A program made the position numbers and the translations under genes. Below are positions 7,409-14,619 of a stretch of DNA of 25,743 bases, one piece after another. The notes under the pieces are model-generated. The model was not told the DNA's origin, ran no database searches, and saw nothing but the letters and a program-made list of their open reading frames with translations. This DNA comes from a virus: IMG/VR virus record IMGVR_UViG_3300005584_000033, positions 1-25,743 of that record; one strand, given 5' to 3'. Within the stretch, counting starts at the first letter, position 1, and every line of letters begins with the position of its first letter.

Positions 7409-8252
7409 TGGGCATGGGTATGAAGTTCCCTTCGTACTTTCTGTCCGGTTTGTCCCAGTCCTTTATTGGCACGATCTCCATGGCATTTCTGTTGCCTATG
7501 AGCCACATGTGGTTGTTTTTTGAAAACACCTTCTCCATGGAGCTCACGGGTGTGAAATAGCCTATTCCCTTGCCGGATATGTCCGAAGTGCCCCAGCATA
7601 TGCCCACAAGTTCTCCCTCTTTCGTCACAAGTCCTCCGCCGGATCTTCCGGGACGAGGGCTGTTCAGTTCGGTAATGATGTCAAGAGACCTTTTCTCGAC
7701 AAACCTGACCTCATACCTTGCAACCTCCCTGCCTCCGTCGCACCCCATGGAATTCAGCAAATCGCCCTTCTTCAATTTGAGTTTGGGCGATATCGGAAAG
7801 CATTCCGGAATCCAGTCGCACTTGAATCTGACAAGGCTGCAGTCGTAGCCTCTGTCGTTGCTCCAGAATAGAACCTCCGCATCGTATGCTCTGGCTTCGG
7901 GCAGTTTCGTGCCGTTTTCATACCAGACCGTCACCCTTGCCCCCACCTTAGGTTCGGAGCCGTATCCCTTGTTGCCCTCCCAAAGGTGTCCGCACGATAT
8001 TACGTAAGCCCATTCTGACGATGGATCATAATAGATTATCGTTCCGGAGCCGGCCGATCCGTTCACTGACAACTTGACGGAAGCGGAGAGGAACTTGGAG
8101 TATTTTTCGTCCCTCTGCTCCTTCGGAACCGGAAAATCAACCATCGCCGCATCCTCTCTCAGGATGGGATGGATGGGTTCCGCCGACGCGAAACAGTTGC
8201 AAAAACTTATAGATAAAGCTAGAATCAGAGCGGCACGTGAAATCCTTTTCAT
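7398..8252 (-). CDS. Exported trypsin-like serine protease
   Basis: This 284-residue protein starts with a clear signal peptide: MKRISR, a hydrophobic core (residues 8-18), and a likely signal peptidase cut after ASA (24). It then shows a chymotrypsin-fold triad: His89 in ISCGHLW, Asp137 in DRGYDCSLVRF and Ser204 in RPGRSGGGLV. Two Cys in the signal region do not form an obvious lipobox. The protein should be secreted or periplasmic, which is unusual for a virion prohead protease and suggests action on the host envelope or outside the cell. AAGGAGG lies 8 nt before the ATG at 8252, under an AT-rich box at 8274-8283. A captured host HtrA/trypsin-like gene is a possible origin, though no PDZ domain is present. 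Confidence 0.82.
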   Translation of the reverse strand: MKRISRAALILALSISFCNCFASAEPIHPILREDAAMVDFPVPKEQRDEKYSKFLSASVKLSVNGSAGSGTIIYYDPSSEWAYVISCGHLWEGNKGYGSEPKVGARVTVWYENGTKLPEARAYDAEVLFWSNDRGYDCSLVRFKCDWIPECFPISPKLKLKKGDLLNSMGCDGGREVARYEVRFVEKRSLDIITELNSPRPGRSGGGLVTKEGELVGICWGTSDISGKGIGYFTPVSSMEKVFSKNNHMWLIGNRNAMEIVPIKDWDKPDRKYEGNFIPMPIMF

Positions 8253-8273
8253 TTGTGTAGCCTCCTTGCTATT

Positions 8274-8283
8274 GATATATATC
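8274..8283. promoter_or_regulatory. Putative shared late-type promoter box
   Basis: GATATATATC is a perfect palindrome in the 41-bp gap between divergent genes (8252 on minus, 8294 on plus). It resembles the other AT-rich boxes at gene starts. For the minus gene it leaves a leader with an SD. For the plus gene it lies only about 10 nt from the ATG and no SD is visible. Assigned by pattern. Confidence 0.4.
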
Positions 8284-8293
8284 CGTATTAAAA

Positions 8294-8806
8294 ATGAATA
8301 ATCTTGCCTTGTTTGTTACTCATCATTTGTTTTTGACCGAAGAACAAATAGCCGAAGTTGTTTCCGGAAAAACCGTGGAGTCGGCGGGCCATTGCGTACC
8401 CGTATGGGTGGATGCGAAGACCGGAAAGACGACGGAGCCTGCATCGGAGGTGTTCTGTTCCTATAGAATCCACAACTGCAGGGAAAAATCATGCGATGTA
8501 GATGTCGTCCTGAAGAGGGGATACGACGTCTATATCCCCAACGTCTCGTCCTGGAGGCCGCCCGAGGATTTGGACTTAAAAAAAATGGCGGACATGACAA
8601 GCGAGGAAAGGCAGGTCATCATGAAGGATCGCGAGAAGTGGTGGTTCAACAATCCGAAGCCGCCCGACGCGGAGAACCTGAAGTCGGGATACCTGCGGTT
8701 CGAGGTGAAGAAGACAAAACAGAAGGCCGGGCGGCGCGAATACTCGGCTCAGCACATGGTGGAAATAGCCTCGCTTTCCAGACTAGAAAAGTCCCTAACT
8801 TCCTGA
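8294..8806 (+). CDS. Hypothetical protein, 170 residues
   Basis: This 170-residue protein has an N-terminal hydrophobic and helical segment, then a mixed region with several Cys (C34, C55, C62, C67). A beta-rich segment KRGYDVYIPNVSSWRP (about 74-89) follows, and the end is basic and charged. No family was recognised. The ATG has no SD and follows a palindromic AT box by 10 nt, as with other genes here that may be leaderless. The 3' end overlaps the convergent tail gene by 12 nt. Confidence 0.6.
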   Translation: MNNLALFVTHHLFLTEEQIAEVVSGKTVESAGHCVPVWVDAKTGKTTEPASEVFCSYRIHNCREKSCDVDVVLKRGYDVYIPNVSSWRPPEDLDLKKMADMTSEERQVIMKDREKWWFNNPKPPDAENLKSGYLRFEVKKTKQKAGRREYSAQHMVEIASLSRLEKSLTS

Positions 8807-9301
8807 CAGGGACATCGCCATCTTCATGGTGATTATTTCGCCGTCTGAGACAGTTATTGTTCTGCTTAGGCTTGCGGATGAAACAAGTACGACGCCCGAC
8901 GCGTACCCTAGGCCAGTGGATAGGAAGATGTTCTTCACGGGCCCCCACGATCCTCCTACGGCCTTGAAAAGTATGGCAGGACTCGTGGCCTTGTGACTTG
9001 ACTGGCCGGTCGTCACCGAGAAGTTGTCGCTCTGTATCCTCTGACGCTCGTAGGCGTTTGAGGTCGGCTCGGGGCCGTATAGCTGCGATATCGTCGTGGA
9101 TGCGACTAGGGAGGTCCGTGAGTCAAGGCCGATGTAGTAGTTGGCCGGGAGCGGGGTGCCGCCGAACAACACCTTCAATATGAAGTCCTCCCCAGCGTCG
9201 TGGAGCATGTTCCTGACATTCTCCTCCCTGTGAAGGACGGCCCCGGAAGAGTCCAGGTGCTCCATTTCAAGTACCGTCATTATTCCGTGCCAGGGCTTCA
9301 T
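8795..9301 (-). CDS. Phage tail-fibre/tail protein with YIGLD motif
   Basis: This 168-residue protein matches a family of phage tail proteins recognised by YYIGLDSRT (residues 55-63), the following LYGPEPTSNAYERQ region (79-92), and a WGPVKNIFLS segment (119-128) ahead of a C-terminal strand-rich end (TITVSDGEIITMKMAMSLS). The family is usually part of tail fibres or their adaptors. The ATG at 9301 has no purine-rich SD. An AT-rich box shared with the divergent gene at 9340 lies at 9326-9338. It is convergent with the preceding gene, with a 12-nt overlap. Confidence 0.65.
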   Translation of the reverse strand: MKPWHGIMTVLEMEHLDSSGAVLHREENVRNMLHDAGEDFILKVLFGGTPLPANYYIGLDSRTSLVASTTISQLYGPEPTSNAYERQRIQSDNFSVTTGQSSHKATSPAILFKAVGGSWGPVKNIFLSTGLGYASGVVLVSSASLSRTITVSDGEIITMKMAMSLSGS

Positions 9302-9325
9302 ATTTTTTAAATGAGGAGGGTTTTT

Positions 9326-9338
9326 GATATATATATGG
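9326..9338. promoter_or_regulatory. Putative divergent AT-rich promoter box
   Basis: GATATATATATGG lies in the 38-bp gap between starts at 9301 (-) and 9340 (+). For the plus gene it ends immediately before the ATG, too close to leave room for an SD, so a transcript from it would be leaderless. For the minus gene it would leave a leader of about 20-25 nt. Assigned by pattern. Confidence 0.4.
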
Positions 9339-9339
9339 C

Positions 9340-9567
9340 ATGGACTTCAAAAAGTGGCTTCTTGAGGTGGGTGGCGGAGGCGGCCTCGGGGGAGGCATCA
9401 CACCTCCGCTCCAGAATCCGCTCTTATACCAGGGGGCATTTGCCGACTACCACGGCGAAACCGAAAGAGACCCCGCTAATCCCGACGGAAACTTGCCGCC
9501 GGTCAAAAAGAACAGAAAAGGCCTAAATAAAAAACATGGACAACACAAATTTCGCGGAAATCCTTAA
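9340..9567 (+). CDS. Small Gly-rich hypothetical protein
   Basis: This 75-residue protein has a short amphipathic N-terminus (MDFKKWLLEV), then a Gly-rich stretch (residues 11-19) and a Pro-rich central part with FADYHGE and NLPPVKK, and a basic C-terminus. This plan (short helix, Gly/Pro linker, ADYH, LPP) is reminiscent of small proteins in T4-like phages of aquatic bacteria. That is a recollection, not a confirmed homology. It has no usable SD and overlaps the next gene by 32 nt. Confidence 0.5.
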   Translation: MDFKKWLLEVGGGGGLGGGITPPLQNPLLYQGAFADYHGETERDPANPDGNLPPVKKNRKGLNKKHGQHKFRGNP

Positions 9568-11077
9568 CGGCTTAGAAAAAGACGTATTCGACCTCGTATC
9601 CAACCTTGAGGGACAGATAAACAACCGGCTTGCCTCGTACGGAAGTGGTTCCCGAATCCCCGCCAAAAACGAGCCCGTGAAGCCCTTCCAGCCTAAATGG
9701 AGAGGGTTGAGAGGTGCATTGAGATGGCTCTGGAAGGGTCATTCCCGTGACAATCCCGACTACGCACACCTTTATGACAAGGAAGCAAAGAGCGAATCAA
9801 AGAACGGCAGAGCGACTCTCGCCGAGTATCTATCGGATGTCAGATTGATAGATGGATTTGCGGAAGAAATATGCTCGGAGGTTCTGGGTGATTTTCTGAC
9901 CGAATCTTCAATAGACATTTCTGACCTGTCAAGGCAGTTCGTGCTGGATTTCAGAAACATAATATTGAAGTACAAGAATCTGGTCAAGAGTGTTGGTCCA
10001 GCGTCTCCCGAAGTCGCCCCCGCCGCAACCGGCCGGATGCCCCAGGATGCTCCGGTGCGGGCATCAAAGACGGTTGAGCCCAAGGCTCCGGAGACGCCAG
10101 AACCGGCCTCTTCCCAGAAGGCTTCGGAAGAAGACCCAAGAGAGAAGGCTCCACAGAAAGACGCCGAAAAAGAAAACATACCTCCTGCGGCCCAAGAAGA
10201 CGGGGAAGAGAACGGCGATTCGGGGTCGGGATCGAACGAGGCGGGAGCCACGCGTAAGTCCAAGAGCCACTCCGCAAACATAGGAAGATGGTTCAAGGAT
10301 GCCATGGAGGCCAAGAAGAAGGGAGGAGACGGTCTGAATCCCAAGCCGGAATGGCTCAATGCCAAGGGAATAGTCAAGCCCGAAAAGCTTCCGTGGGTTA
10401 TCGCTTGGATGGGGACGAAAAGCCACAAAGACCTTCAAAAGGACGAGGATGTAAAGGCGGAACTCCAGTCCGCCATAGGATCTTCCTTCAAGGATTTCGT
10501 GACCCAGATAGCAAAGAAAAAAAGCGGCGACAGCCTTGTGGGATACCTCAGAAAGAACATGCCCATGGTCTCCGACGAGGAGTTCAAGAGGCTTGTTTCT
10601 GAATTGTACGGGTCGGAATACGACGGCCCAGGGGGGTCCTCCCAGAAAAAGGGGAGAGATAAGAAGAGGGATTACGCGGATAGTACCGAGAAGGAGGATT
10701 CCGCAGATAGTGCCGAGAATTCCAAGGGAGAAAAGGAACAGGAGCCGGACATACAAGAAAAACGGACAAAGGCTCTATCTTCGCTCTACGAAGGAATGGA
10801 CAAAAAGGATCGCGTATTAGATGCAATAGAAAATAAGATAATTCGGCCTACATTTACAATGATGGACTCGGACGAAGATAAAAAGTACTTTGTTGGATGG
10901 TGGAAGTCGTTCAAAAGAGAAAGAATAAATGACGTCCAAGAAGATATGAAGTCAATGATTGTCAGAATCAACACTTTAGCTATGTTTAATGACATACTAG
11001 AAAATTCAGAAGTGTCAAAAAAGAAGCCGGAAAAAAAGATAAAATTAAGAAATCTAATGGACATGCTGGCGGGTTGA
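9536..11077 (+). CDS. Large charged hypothetical protein with disordered Pro/Glu-rich linker
   Basis: This 513-residue protein has three zones. The first is an N-terminal mostly helical region (1-155). The second is a low-complexity Pro/Ala/Glu/Lys-rich linker (about 157-250). The third is a Lys/Asp/Glu-rich C-terminal part, including a second low-complexity stretch (about 365-410) and a helical end. No catalytic motif or family was recognised. Interrupted helical domains suggest a scaffold or tether, but this is speculative. The ATG at 9536 follows CTAAATAA (9523-9530) by 5 nt, with only a distant AAAAGG as possible SD. The last 290 nt (from about 10790) are visibly more AT-rich than the rest. 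The stop is 4 nt from the convergent acidic gene. Confidence 0.65.
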   Translation: MDNTNFAEILNGLEKDVFDLVSNLEGQINNRLASYGSGSRIPAKNEPVKPFQPKWRGLRGALRWLWKGHSRDNPDYAHLYDKEAKSESKNGRATLAEYLSDVRLIDGFAEEICSEVLGDFLTESSIDISDLSRQFVLDFRNIILKYKNLVKSVGPASPEVAPAATGRMPQDAPVRASKTVEPKAPETPEPASSQKASEEDPREKAPQKDAEKENIPPAAQEDGEENGDSGSGSNEAGATRKSKSHSANIGRWFKDAMEAKKKGGDGLNPKPEWLNAKGIVKPEKLPWVIAWMGTKSHKDLQKDEDVKAELQSAIGSSFKDFVTQIAKKKSGDSLVGYLRKNMPMVSDEEFKRLVSELYGSEYDGPGGSSQKKGRDKKRDYADSTEKEDSADSAENSKGEKEQEPDIQEKRTKALSSLYEGMDKKDRVLDAIENKIIRPTFTMMDSDEDKKYFVGWWKSFKRERINDVQEDMKSMIVRINTLAMFNDILENSEVSKKKPEKKIKLRNLMDMLAG

Positions 11078-11081
11078 TTCT

Positions 11082-11522
11082 TTAGTCGTCATCTTCTTCA
11101 TCTTCATCTTCATCATCCCAGTCGTCATCATCTTCGTCATCGTCATCGTCATCGCCATCGCCATCGTCATCGTCATCGTCATCCCAGTCATCGTCATCAT
11201 CTTCTTCATCTTCATCTTCATCTTCATCGTCGTCGTCGTCGTCCCAGTCATCCTCATCATCCTCATCATCCGACAAATTATCATCAACAATCTCATCATC
11301 TTCCGAGTCATCGGAGTTCTCGTTTTGTCGGTCACCTCCTTCTTCCAAGTCCTCGTAATCATGGGAATCAGAATCATCGGAGGCCTTCTCCCACTTCCAC
11401 TCGGTCAACACACCCTCTTTATTGGATTCGTCTTTTTTTGCCGGCGCATAAGAAAAATCACTATACCAGTCATTGGTGTAGATGTAGTCAATTTGATTTT
11501 CAACATCCTCATGTGAACTCAT
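11082..11522 (-). CDS. Hyperacidic poly-Asp/Glu protein
   Basis: This 146-residue protein has a mixed N-terminus (residues 1-60, including KEGVLTEWKWEKAS) followed by about 85 residues that are almost only Asp and Glu, with Trp residues recurring every 20-22 positions near the end. The codons are runs of GAT/GAC/GAA, which make a trinucleotide-type repeat. AAAGGAG lies 10 nt before the ATG at 11522, and AT-rich boxes lie further up (near 11555 and 11590). Such extreme acidity could mimic DNA, buffer cations or act as a chaperone for basic proteins. None of these can be chosen from sequence. Confidence 0.65.
   Translation of the reverse strand: MSSHEDVENQIDYIYTNDWYSDFSYAPAKKDESNKEGVLTEWKWEKASDDSDSHDYEDLEEGGDRQNENSDDSEDDEIVDDNLSDDEDDEDDWDDDDDDEDEDEDEEDDDDDWDDDDDDDGDGDDDDDDEDDDDWDDEDEDEEDDD
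11085..11280. repeat. Trinucleotide-type low-complexity tract (TCA/TCG, GAT/GAC on minus)
   Basis: The tract consists almost entirely of TCATCG/TCTTCA-type triplets, interrupted by four near-identical CCCAGTCATC-type patches that encode the spaced Asp-Trp-Asp motifs. It lies in the 3' half of the acidic gene and is a likely site of slippage or unequal recombination. Confidence 0.85.
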
Positions 11523-11614
11523 GGGCCGAAAGCTCCTTTTGTGTTAACGAACCTAGTTATATTAAATCCAAAAACCTGACTAGCGAATTATTATATATGT
11601 ACTTTGCTAGAAAA

Positions 11615-13015
11615 TCAAGAGATTTTCTGCCTCACAAGATGGCCGTTTTTCACGAACCAATCCCCATTTTTACCTATTGACTTTGCTATGCTGCTGAGAC
11701 AAATCGCCGCGGAGGACTTGATTTCCTCGTCGGAAGGCTTTATTTCAAATAAAAGCCTTCCTGTTTTATCAAACTCGTAGTAGGAGTCCGAGGGGACTTC
11801 TATTTCAAAATCATCCTTGAAGGAAAGACTTGAAACCATCGGAAGTTCGCTCGCTTTGAGGGTCGCCTCGTTTCTTATGACGACCGATGTGACCTTGCTG
11901 TTCTTGACCACTATGTCGTTCTTTTTGAGTTGGGAGACCATATCGTTCCACGAAGGGCCGGAAAGAGTTCTGACCTCGCTTTCGTTAAGAATTCTCCATT
12001 CGACAAATACCTGCTTCATGATCCTTGCGTATTCCGGGTTCTTGGACTGCGCCACGACGATCATGGATTTGGCCATAGAAGCGTAGTAGTTGACAACCCT
12101 TGCGCTTCCGGGAATGGCTTGTGCGAGAATTGAAAACGAAAAGTCCCTCGCGGTTCTGATCGCGGAAATCGGGTTGTTTCCGATAGAGACGTGGTATTTG
12201 AATATTCTTACAAAAATCTGGTACCATGCGCTTGAAAACACGCGGCCAAAGCTGTGGCACTCGGCGGCAAGTTTGTTGTTTGAAGTTTCCGCGGGCAGCG
12301 TGGACGGCTCCTCGTACTTGAAGACCTCCACCGCGGGGTCCCTGAGGGCATTTGGCAGGTGTAGCGGATCTCTTGTGACATTTCTTATCAGGATTCCGAC
12401 TTCCTCGGCAAGCCTTGATACGGAATTGGAAACCGAAAGATCGCCCTTGGTTTCAACGATCATCTTGTTCAGTGCGACATCGTAGCTCATCAAATTGAAC
12501 ATGGCGACTATATCGGAAAAGGCCTCGTGGAAAGACCACACCTCCAGGGCTTGGACGCTCCAGAAGTCGGGACGCATGGCGTCCAGCATCGCATGACCCA
12601 GTTCATGGGTGACAATGTCGGAGGAATCCGCGAAATACACGTTCTTTCCCTTGAAATTGTAGTAGTAGAACTTGAGAGATTTTCTGTCGTAAAATGCGTT
12701 AAGGTCAGTGCCCGCGGCGGGATGCACCACGAGCAGCGAGGTGGCAGACCAGTTTTTTATGGGAGTCTTTAAGTGCCTCTGGACGTTTTCTATGCAGTTT
12801 CCGATAGAAATGTGGCAGTTGACGGCTCTCTTCTCATTTGTGCTGAAAGGAGTGGGGTTCATTTCCTTCACCGCGTACTTCAGAAATCCGACCTTGGGCA
12901 TTTCGGCATCTATGACCAGATCGGGGGTGCTAGGGTCGTTTACGGTGTACCTGCTGAGCAGGTGAGCCAGACTAGACTGAATTTGAGTTATCTTACGGCC
13001 GAAAATATTGAACAT
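11615..13015 (-). CDS. Gluzincin (thermolysin-like) zinc metallopeptidase
   Basis: The frame is open from 13027, but the second ATG at 13015 has GGAGG exactly 5 nt upstream and is the likely start (466 residues). The zinc site is DIVTHELGHAMLDAM (HExxH at residues 137-141) followed 22 residues later by FHEAFSDIVAMF (Glu164, Asp168), the arrangement of M4/M36-type gluzincins. No signal peptide is obvious, so it may act in the cytoplasm or in the virion. The C-terminal 150 residues are of unknown fold. It is transcribed from a shared AT box at 13042-13050. About 92 bp separate it from the acidic gene downstream. That gap holds AT-rich boxes and an 8-bp hairpin (11609-11628) without a T-run. Confidence 0.82.
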   Translation of the reverse strand: MFNIFGRKITQIQSSLAHLLSRYTVNDPSTPDLVIDAEMPKVGFLKYAVKEMNPTPFSTNEKRAVNCHISIGNCIENVQRHLKTPIKNWSATSLLVVHPAAGTDLNAFYDRKSLKFYYYNFKGKNVYFADSSDIVTHELGHAMLDAMRPDFWSVQALEVWSFHEAFSDIVAMFNLMSYDVALNKMIVETKGDLSVSNSVSRLAEEVGILIRNVTRDPLHLPNALRDPAVEVFKYEEPSTLPAETSNNKLAAECHSFGRVFSSAWYQIFVRIFKYHVSIGNNPISAIRTARDFSFSILAQAIPGSARVVNYYASMAKSMIVVAQSKNPEYARIMKQVFVEWRILNESEVRTLSGPSWNDMVSQLKKNDIVVKNSKVTSVVIRNEATLKASELPMVSSLSFKDDFEIEVPSDSYYEFDKTGRLLFEIKPSDEEIKSSAAICLSSIAKSIGKNGDWFVKNGHLVRQKIS

Positions 13016-13041
13016 ATAAACCTCCATGTTTCTGTTCTAGA

Positions 13042-13050
13042 CTTATATAG
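13042..13050. promoter_or_regulatory. Putative bidirectional late-type promoter box
   Basis: CTTATATAG (CTATATAAG on minus) sits between the divergent peptidase (minus start 13015, SD GGAGG) and the MscL-like gene (plus start 13059, no SD). It is nearly palindromic and close to TATAAATA-type late boxes on both strands. For the plus gene it lies 8 nt from the ATG, consistent with a very short or absent leader. Confidence 0.45.
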
Positions 13051-13058
13051 ATATTGGA

Positions 13059-13538
13059 ATGGAAGAAAGGTCGCTGATCGGAAAAAAGGAAATAGAGGAA
13101 TACAAGAACTTCGCCTTCCGGGACGACATGCTGAAGCTTGCCGTTGGCGTGGTGCTCGGGAACTCGTTCAACAAGGTCGTATACGGGATATCGGACTATC
13201 TTGTTATGCCCGTTCTGACATTTCTCGTGTCCAAGACCGGCGATGAATGGAGAAGGTGGGAGTTCAGCCCCTTTTTGGGACTCAAATTTGAATTCGGAAG
13301 AATGATCGGCACTTTCGTTGATTTTCTTCTAATGTCATTCTTCCTCTATCTATTCTATGTTAAATTGGCGAGCCGGCTGGTTCGTCCCGAAGTATCCAAG
13401 AAGAAGGAGTGTCCCTTCTGCCATGAGAGCATACGGCTAGAAGCCGCAAGATGTCCCTTTTGCACCGGAGATTTAAGTGTCAAAACAAGAAGACCTAGAG
13501 GAAAGAATAAGAGAGCAGAGAACCGTAGAGGCCAATAG
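13059..13538 (+). CDS. MscL-like mechanosensitive channel with C-terminal zinc ribbon
   Basis: This 159-residue protein begins like MscL: a polar N-terminal helix, then YKNFAFRDDMLKLAVGVVLG (15-34), whose LAVGVVLGNSFNKVV stretch matches the first membrane helix and pore. MPVL (50-53) follows, a short loop to about 78, and a second membrane helix GRMIGTFVDFLLMSFFLYLF (80-99). After the second helix a CxxC-x10-CxxC zinc ribbon follows (C118, C121, C132, C135; CPFCHES and CPFCTGDL), then a basic tail. MscL releases solutes when membrane tension rises. A phage copy could relieve osmotic stress or assist lysis. The zinc ribbon is an addition not usual in MscL. No SD is visible. The 3' end overlaps the next gene by 62 nt. 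Confidence 0.8.
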   Translation: MEERSLIGKKEIEEYKNFAFRDDMLKLAVGVVLGNSFNKVVYGISDYLVMPVLTFLVSKTGDEWRRWEFSPFLGLKFEFGRMIGTFVDFLLMSFFLYLFYVKLASRLVRPEVSKKKECPFCHESIRLEAARCPFCTGDLSVKTRRPRGKNKRAENRRGQ

Positions 13539-14097
13539 AAAAGGCCTCGTCGGGCACGGGGGCAAGATAGGAGTGGTGCTGAAGGTACTCGGCCAGCCCA
13601 TAGTCGGCCAGTCTGAGGGCGGAATCTACGTGGACACGAACAAGCTGGAAGAATGGGACAGGGATGACTCCGAACCCAGAAATGCATTGGAAATGATGAG
13701 GAAGATTCCCGTCATGGATACGGGGGGCCACGACCGTCCGTCTACGGATGAGTGGTCGGAAATGGACGATCCCATCCCGTACGGCACAAGAACCATTGGA
13801 TGGCATTTTGACGGACTCGGAAGGGGAATGCACCTTGAAATAATGTACGACGACGCGACGACGGAATTCACCGTCACCTACAAGGGATACCTGGTGTACA
13901 GGGAGGTCAAGGGCGAGCTCAGCGCATACATTCCGCATCCGGAGTGGGAGGGCTGGATAGACCAGCTCTTCAAGAAGGCTCGGGAAGCACAGCGCGTGAT
14001 GAAGGAGGATGAGTTCAAGGAGCAGATAAAGGCGGCCGACAGAAGCAAGGAGAACTGGCTGAGGGAAATCGCGTCAAGATGGGGGATAATTAAATGA
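13477..14097 (+). CDS. Hypothetical protein, 206 residues
   Basis: The frame starts with GTG at 13477, 7 nt after GGAG, and overlaps the end of the channel gene by 62 nt. The 206-residue protein has a charged N-terminal helix, a middle with an Asp/Gly-rich segment and beta strands (HLEIMYDDATTEFTVTYKG, residues 121-139), and a C-terminal long helix (about 163-206) rich in Lys and Glu. No family was recognised. An in-frame ATG start is not available near the SD, which supports GTG. A strong hairpin terminator follows directly. Confidence 0.6.
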   Translation: MSKQEDLEERIREQRTVEANRKGLVGHGGKIGVVLKVLGQPIVGQSEGGIYVDTNKLEEWDRDDSEPRNALEMMRKIPVMDTGGHDRPSTDEWSEMDDPIPYGTRTIGWHFDGLGRGMHLEIMYDDATTEFTVTYKGYLVYREVKGELSAYIPHPEWEGWIDQLFKKAREAQRVMKEDEFKEQIKAADRSKENWLREIASRWGIIK

Positions 14098-14125
14098 AAA
14101 ACCCAGGCAGAACCTGGGTTTTTTG
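14097..14125. terminator. Bidirectional intrinsic terminator
   Basis: AACCCAGG (14100-14107) pairs with CCTGGGTT (14113-14120) around a CAGAA loop and can be extended by A-T pairs on both sides. On the plus strand it is followed by TTTTG and TTTTT, ending the 13477-14097 gene. On the minus strand the A-tract becomes a T-run, so it can also end the gene at 14146-14517. Confidence 0.85.
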
Positions 14126-14145
14126 TTTTTGTAGAGATGAATTTT

Positions 14146-14517
14146 TCACATGCCGAACATCAAATAGACGAGCAAGGCGAACTGGGCGAGGACGACCGCC
14201 ACGAACACGTATTTCATGACATTCTTCTTCTCGTTAATTCTGCTCTCTACGGCGGCAAGAACCGGAGACTTTGACTGCGACTTGGTCTTGACCAAACCCT
14301 CGCAAACATTTTCCACCACGGTGGAGACGACTTCGCCGGTCGTCTCATCCAGGGTCTCAACAACCCTCTCGCATACGCAGAGGCGTTCTGTGACCCTCTG
14401 GGACAGCTTCTTCTGCTGCTTGGGTTCTACATAGACCTCTGTGACCTTTGTCATTGAGTCTACATTGTTTTCTACTTTCTCGGCCTTCCTGCCGTCTTCG
14501 AGTGTGAATTCAGACAT
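14146..14517 (-). CDS. Single-pass membrane protein, tail-anchored
   Basis: This 123-residue protein has a charged N-terminal region (1-95) with Thr/Val/Glu-rich stretches such as TLDETTGEVVSTVVENV, then a basic segment (SRINEKKNVMKY) and a C-terminal hydrophobic helix (about 100-121, VFVAVVLAQFALLVYLMFG). This suggests a tail-anchored inner-membrane protein with the bulk in the cytoplasm. No family was recognised. AAAAGGAG precedes the ATG by about 5 nt, and CTAAATAA (14551-14544) lies 26-33 nt upstream. It lies alone between two terminators, so it is probably monocistronic. Confidence 0.65.
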   Translation of the reverse strand: MSEFTLEDGRKAEKVENNVDSMTKVTEVYVEPKQQKKLSQRVTERLCVCERVVETLDETTGEVVSTVVENVCEGLVKTKSQSKSPVLAAVESRINEKKNVMKYVFVAVVLAQFALLVYLMFGM

Positions 14518-14543
14518 TTTATCTCCTTTTGAATTACCTATTC

Positions 14544-14551
14544 TTATTTAG
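14544..14551 (-). promoter_or_regulatory. Putative late-type promoter box (CTAAATAA)
   Basis: On the minus strand CTAAATAA lies 26-33 nt before the ATG at 14517, with an AAAAGGAG SD in between. It is identical to the boxes before the plus genes at 9536 and 18463 and shares TAAATA with the T4 late consensus. Assigned by pattern. Confidence 0.5.
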
Positions 14552-14562
14552 TGGTCTGAAAA

Positions 14563-14597
14563 CAAAAAAACCCACCCGGAAATTCCCGGGTGGGTTT
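14563..14597 (-). terminator. Intrinsic terminator of the 93-residue gene
   Basis: A perfect 12-bp stem (14568-14579 with 14586-14597, AAACCCACCCGG and its complement) encloses an AAATTC loop. On the minus strand it is followed by a T-rich tract, TTTTTTTGTTTT. It ends transcripts from 14901-14620. A second smaller hairpin (GAAAACC/GGTTTTC, 14603-14621) overlaps the stop codon. Confidence 0.85.
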
Positions 14598-14619
14598 CTC
14601 TTGAAAACCCTCGTGGTTT

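Noticed and set aside
9772-10756. Two long minus-strand frames opposite the 513-residue gene
   Set aside because: They lie opposite a plus-strand gene with consistent codon use and show no domain. They reflect GC-rich third positions and low complexity.
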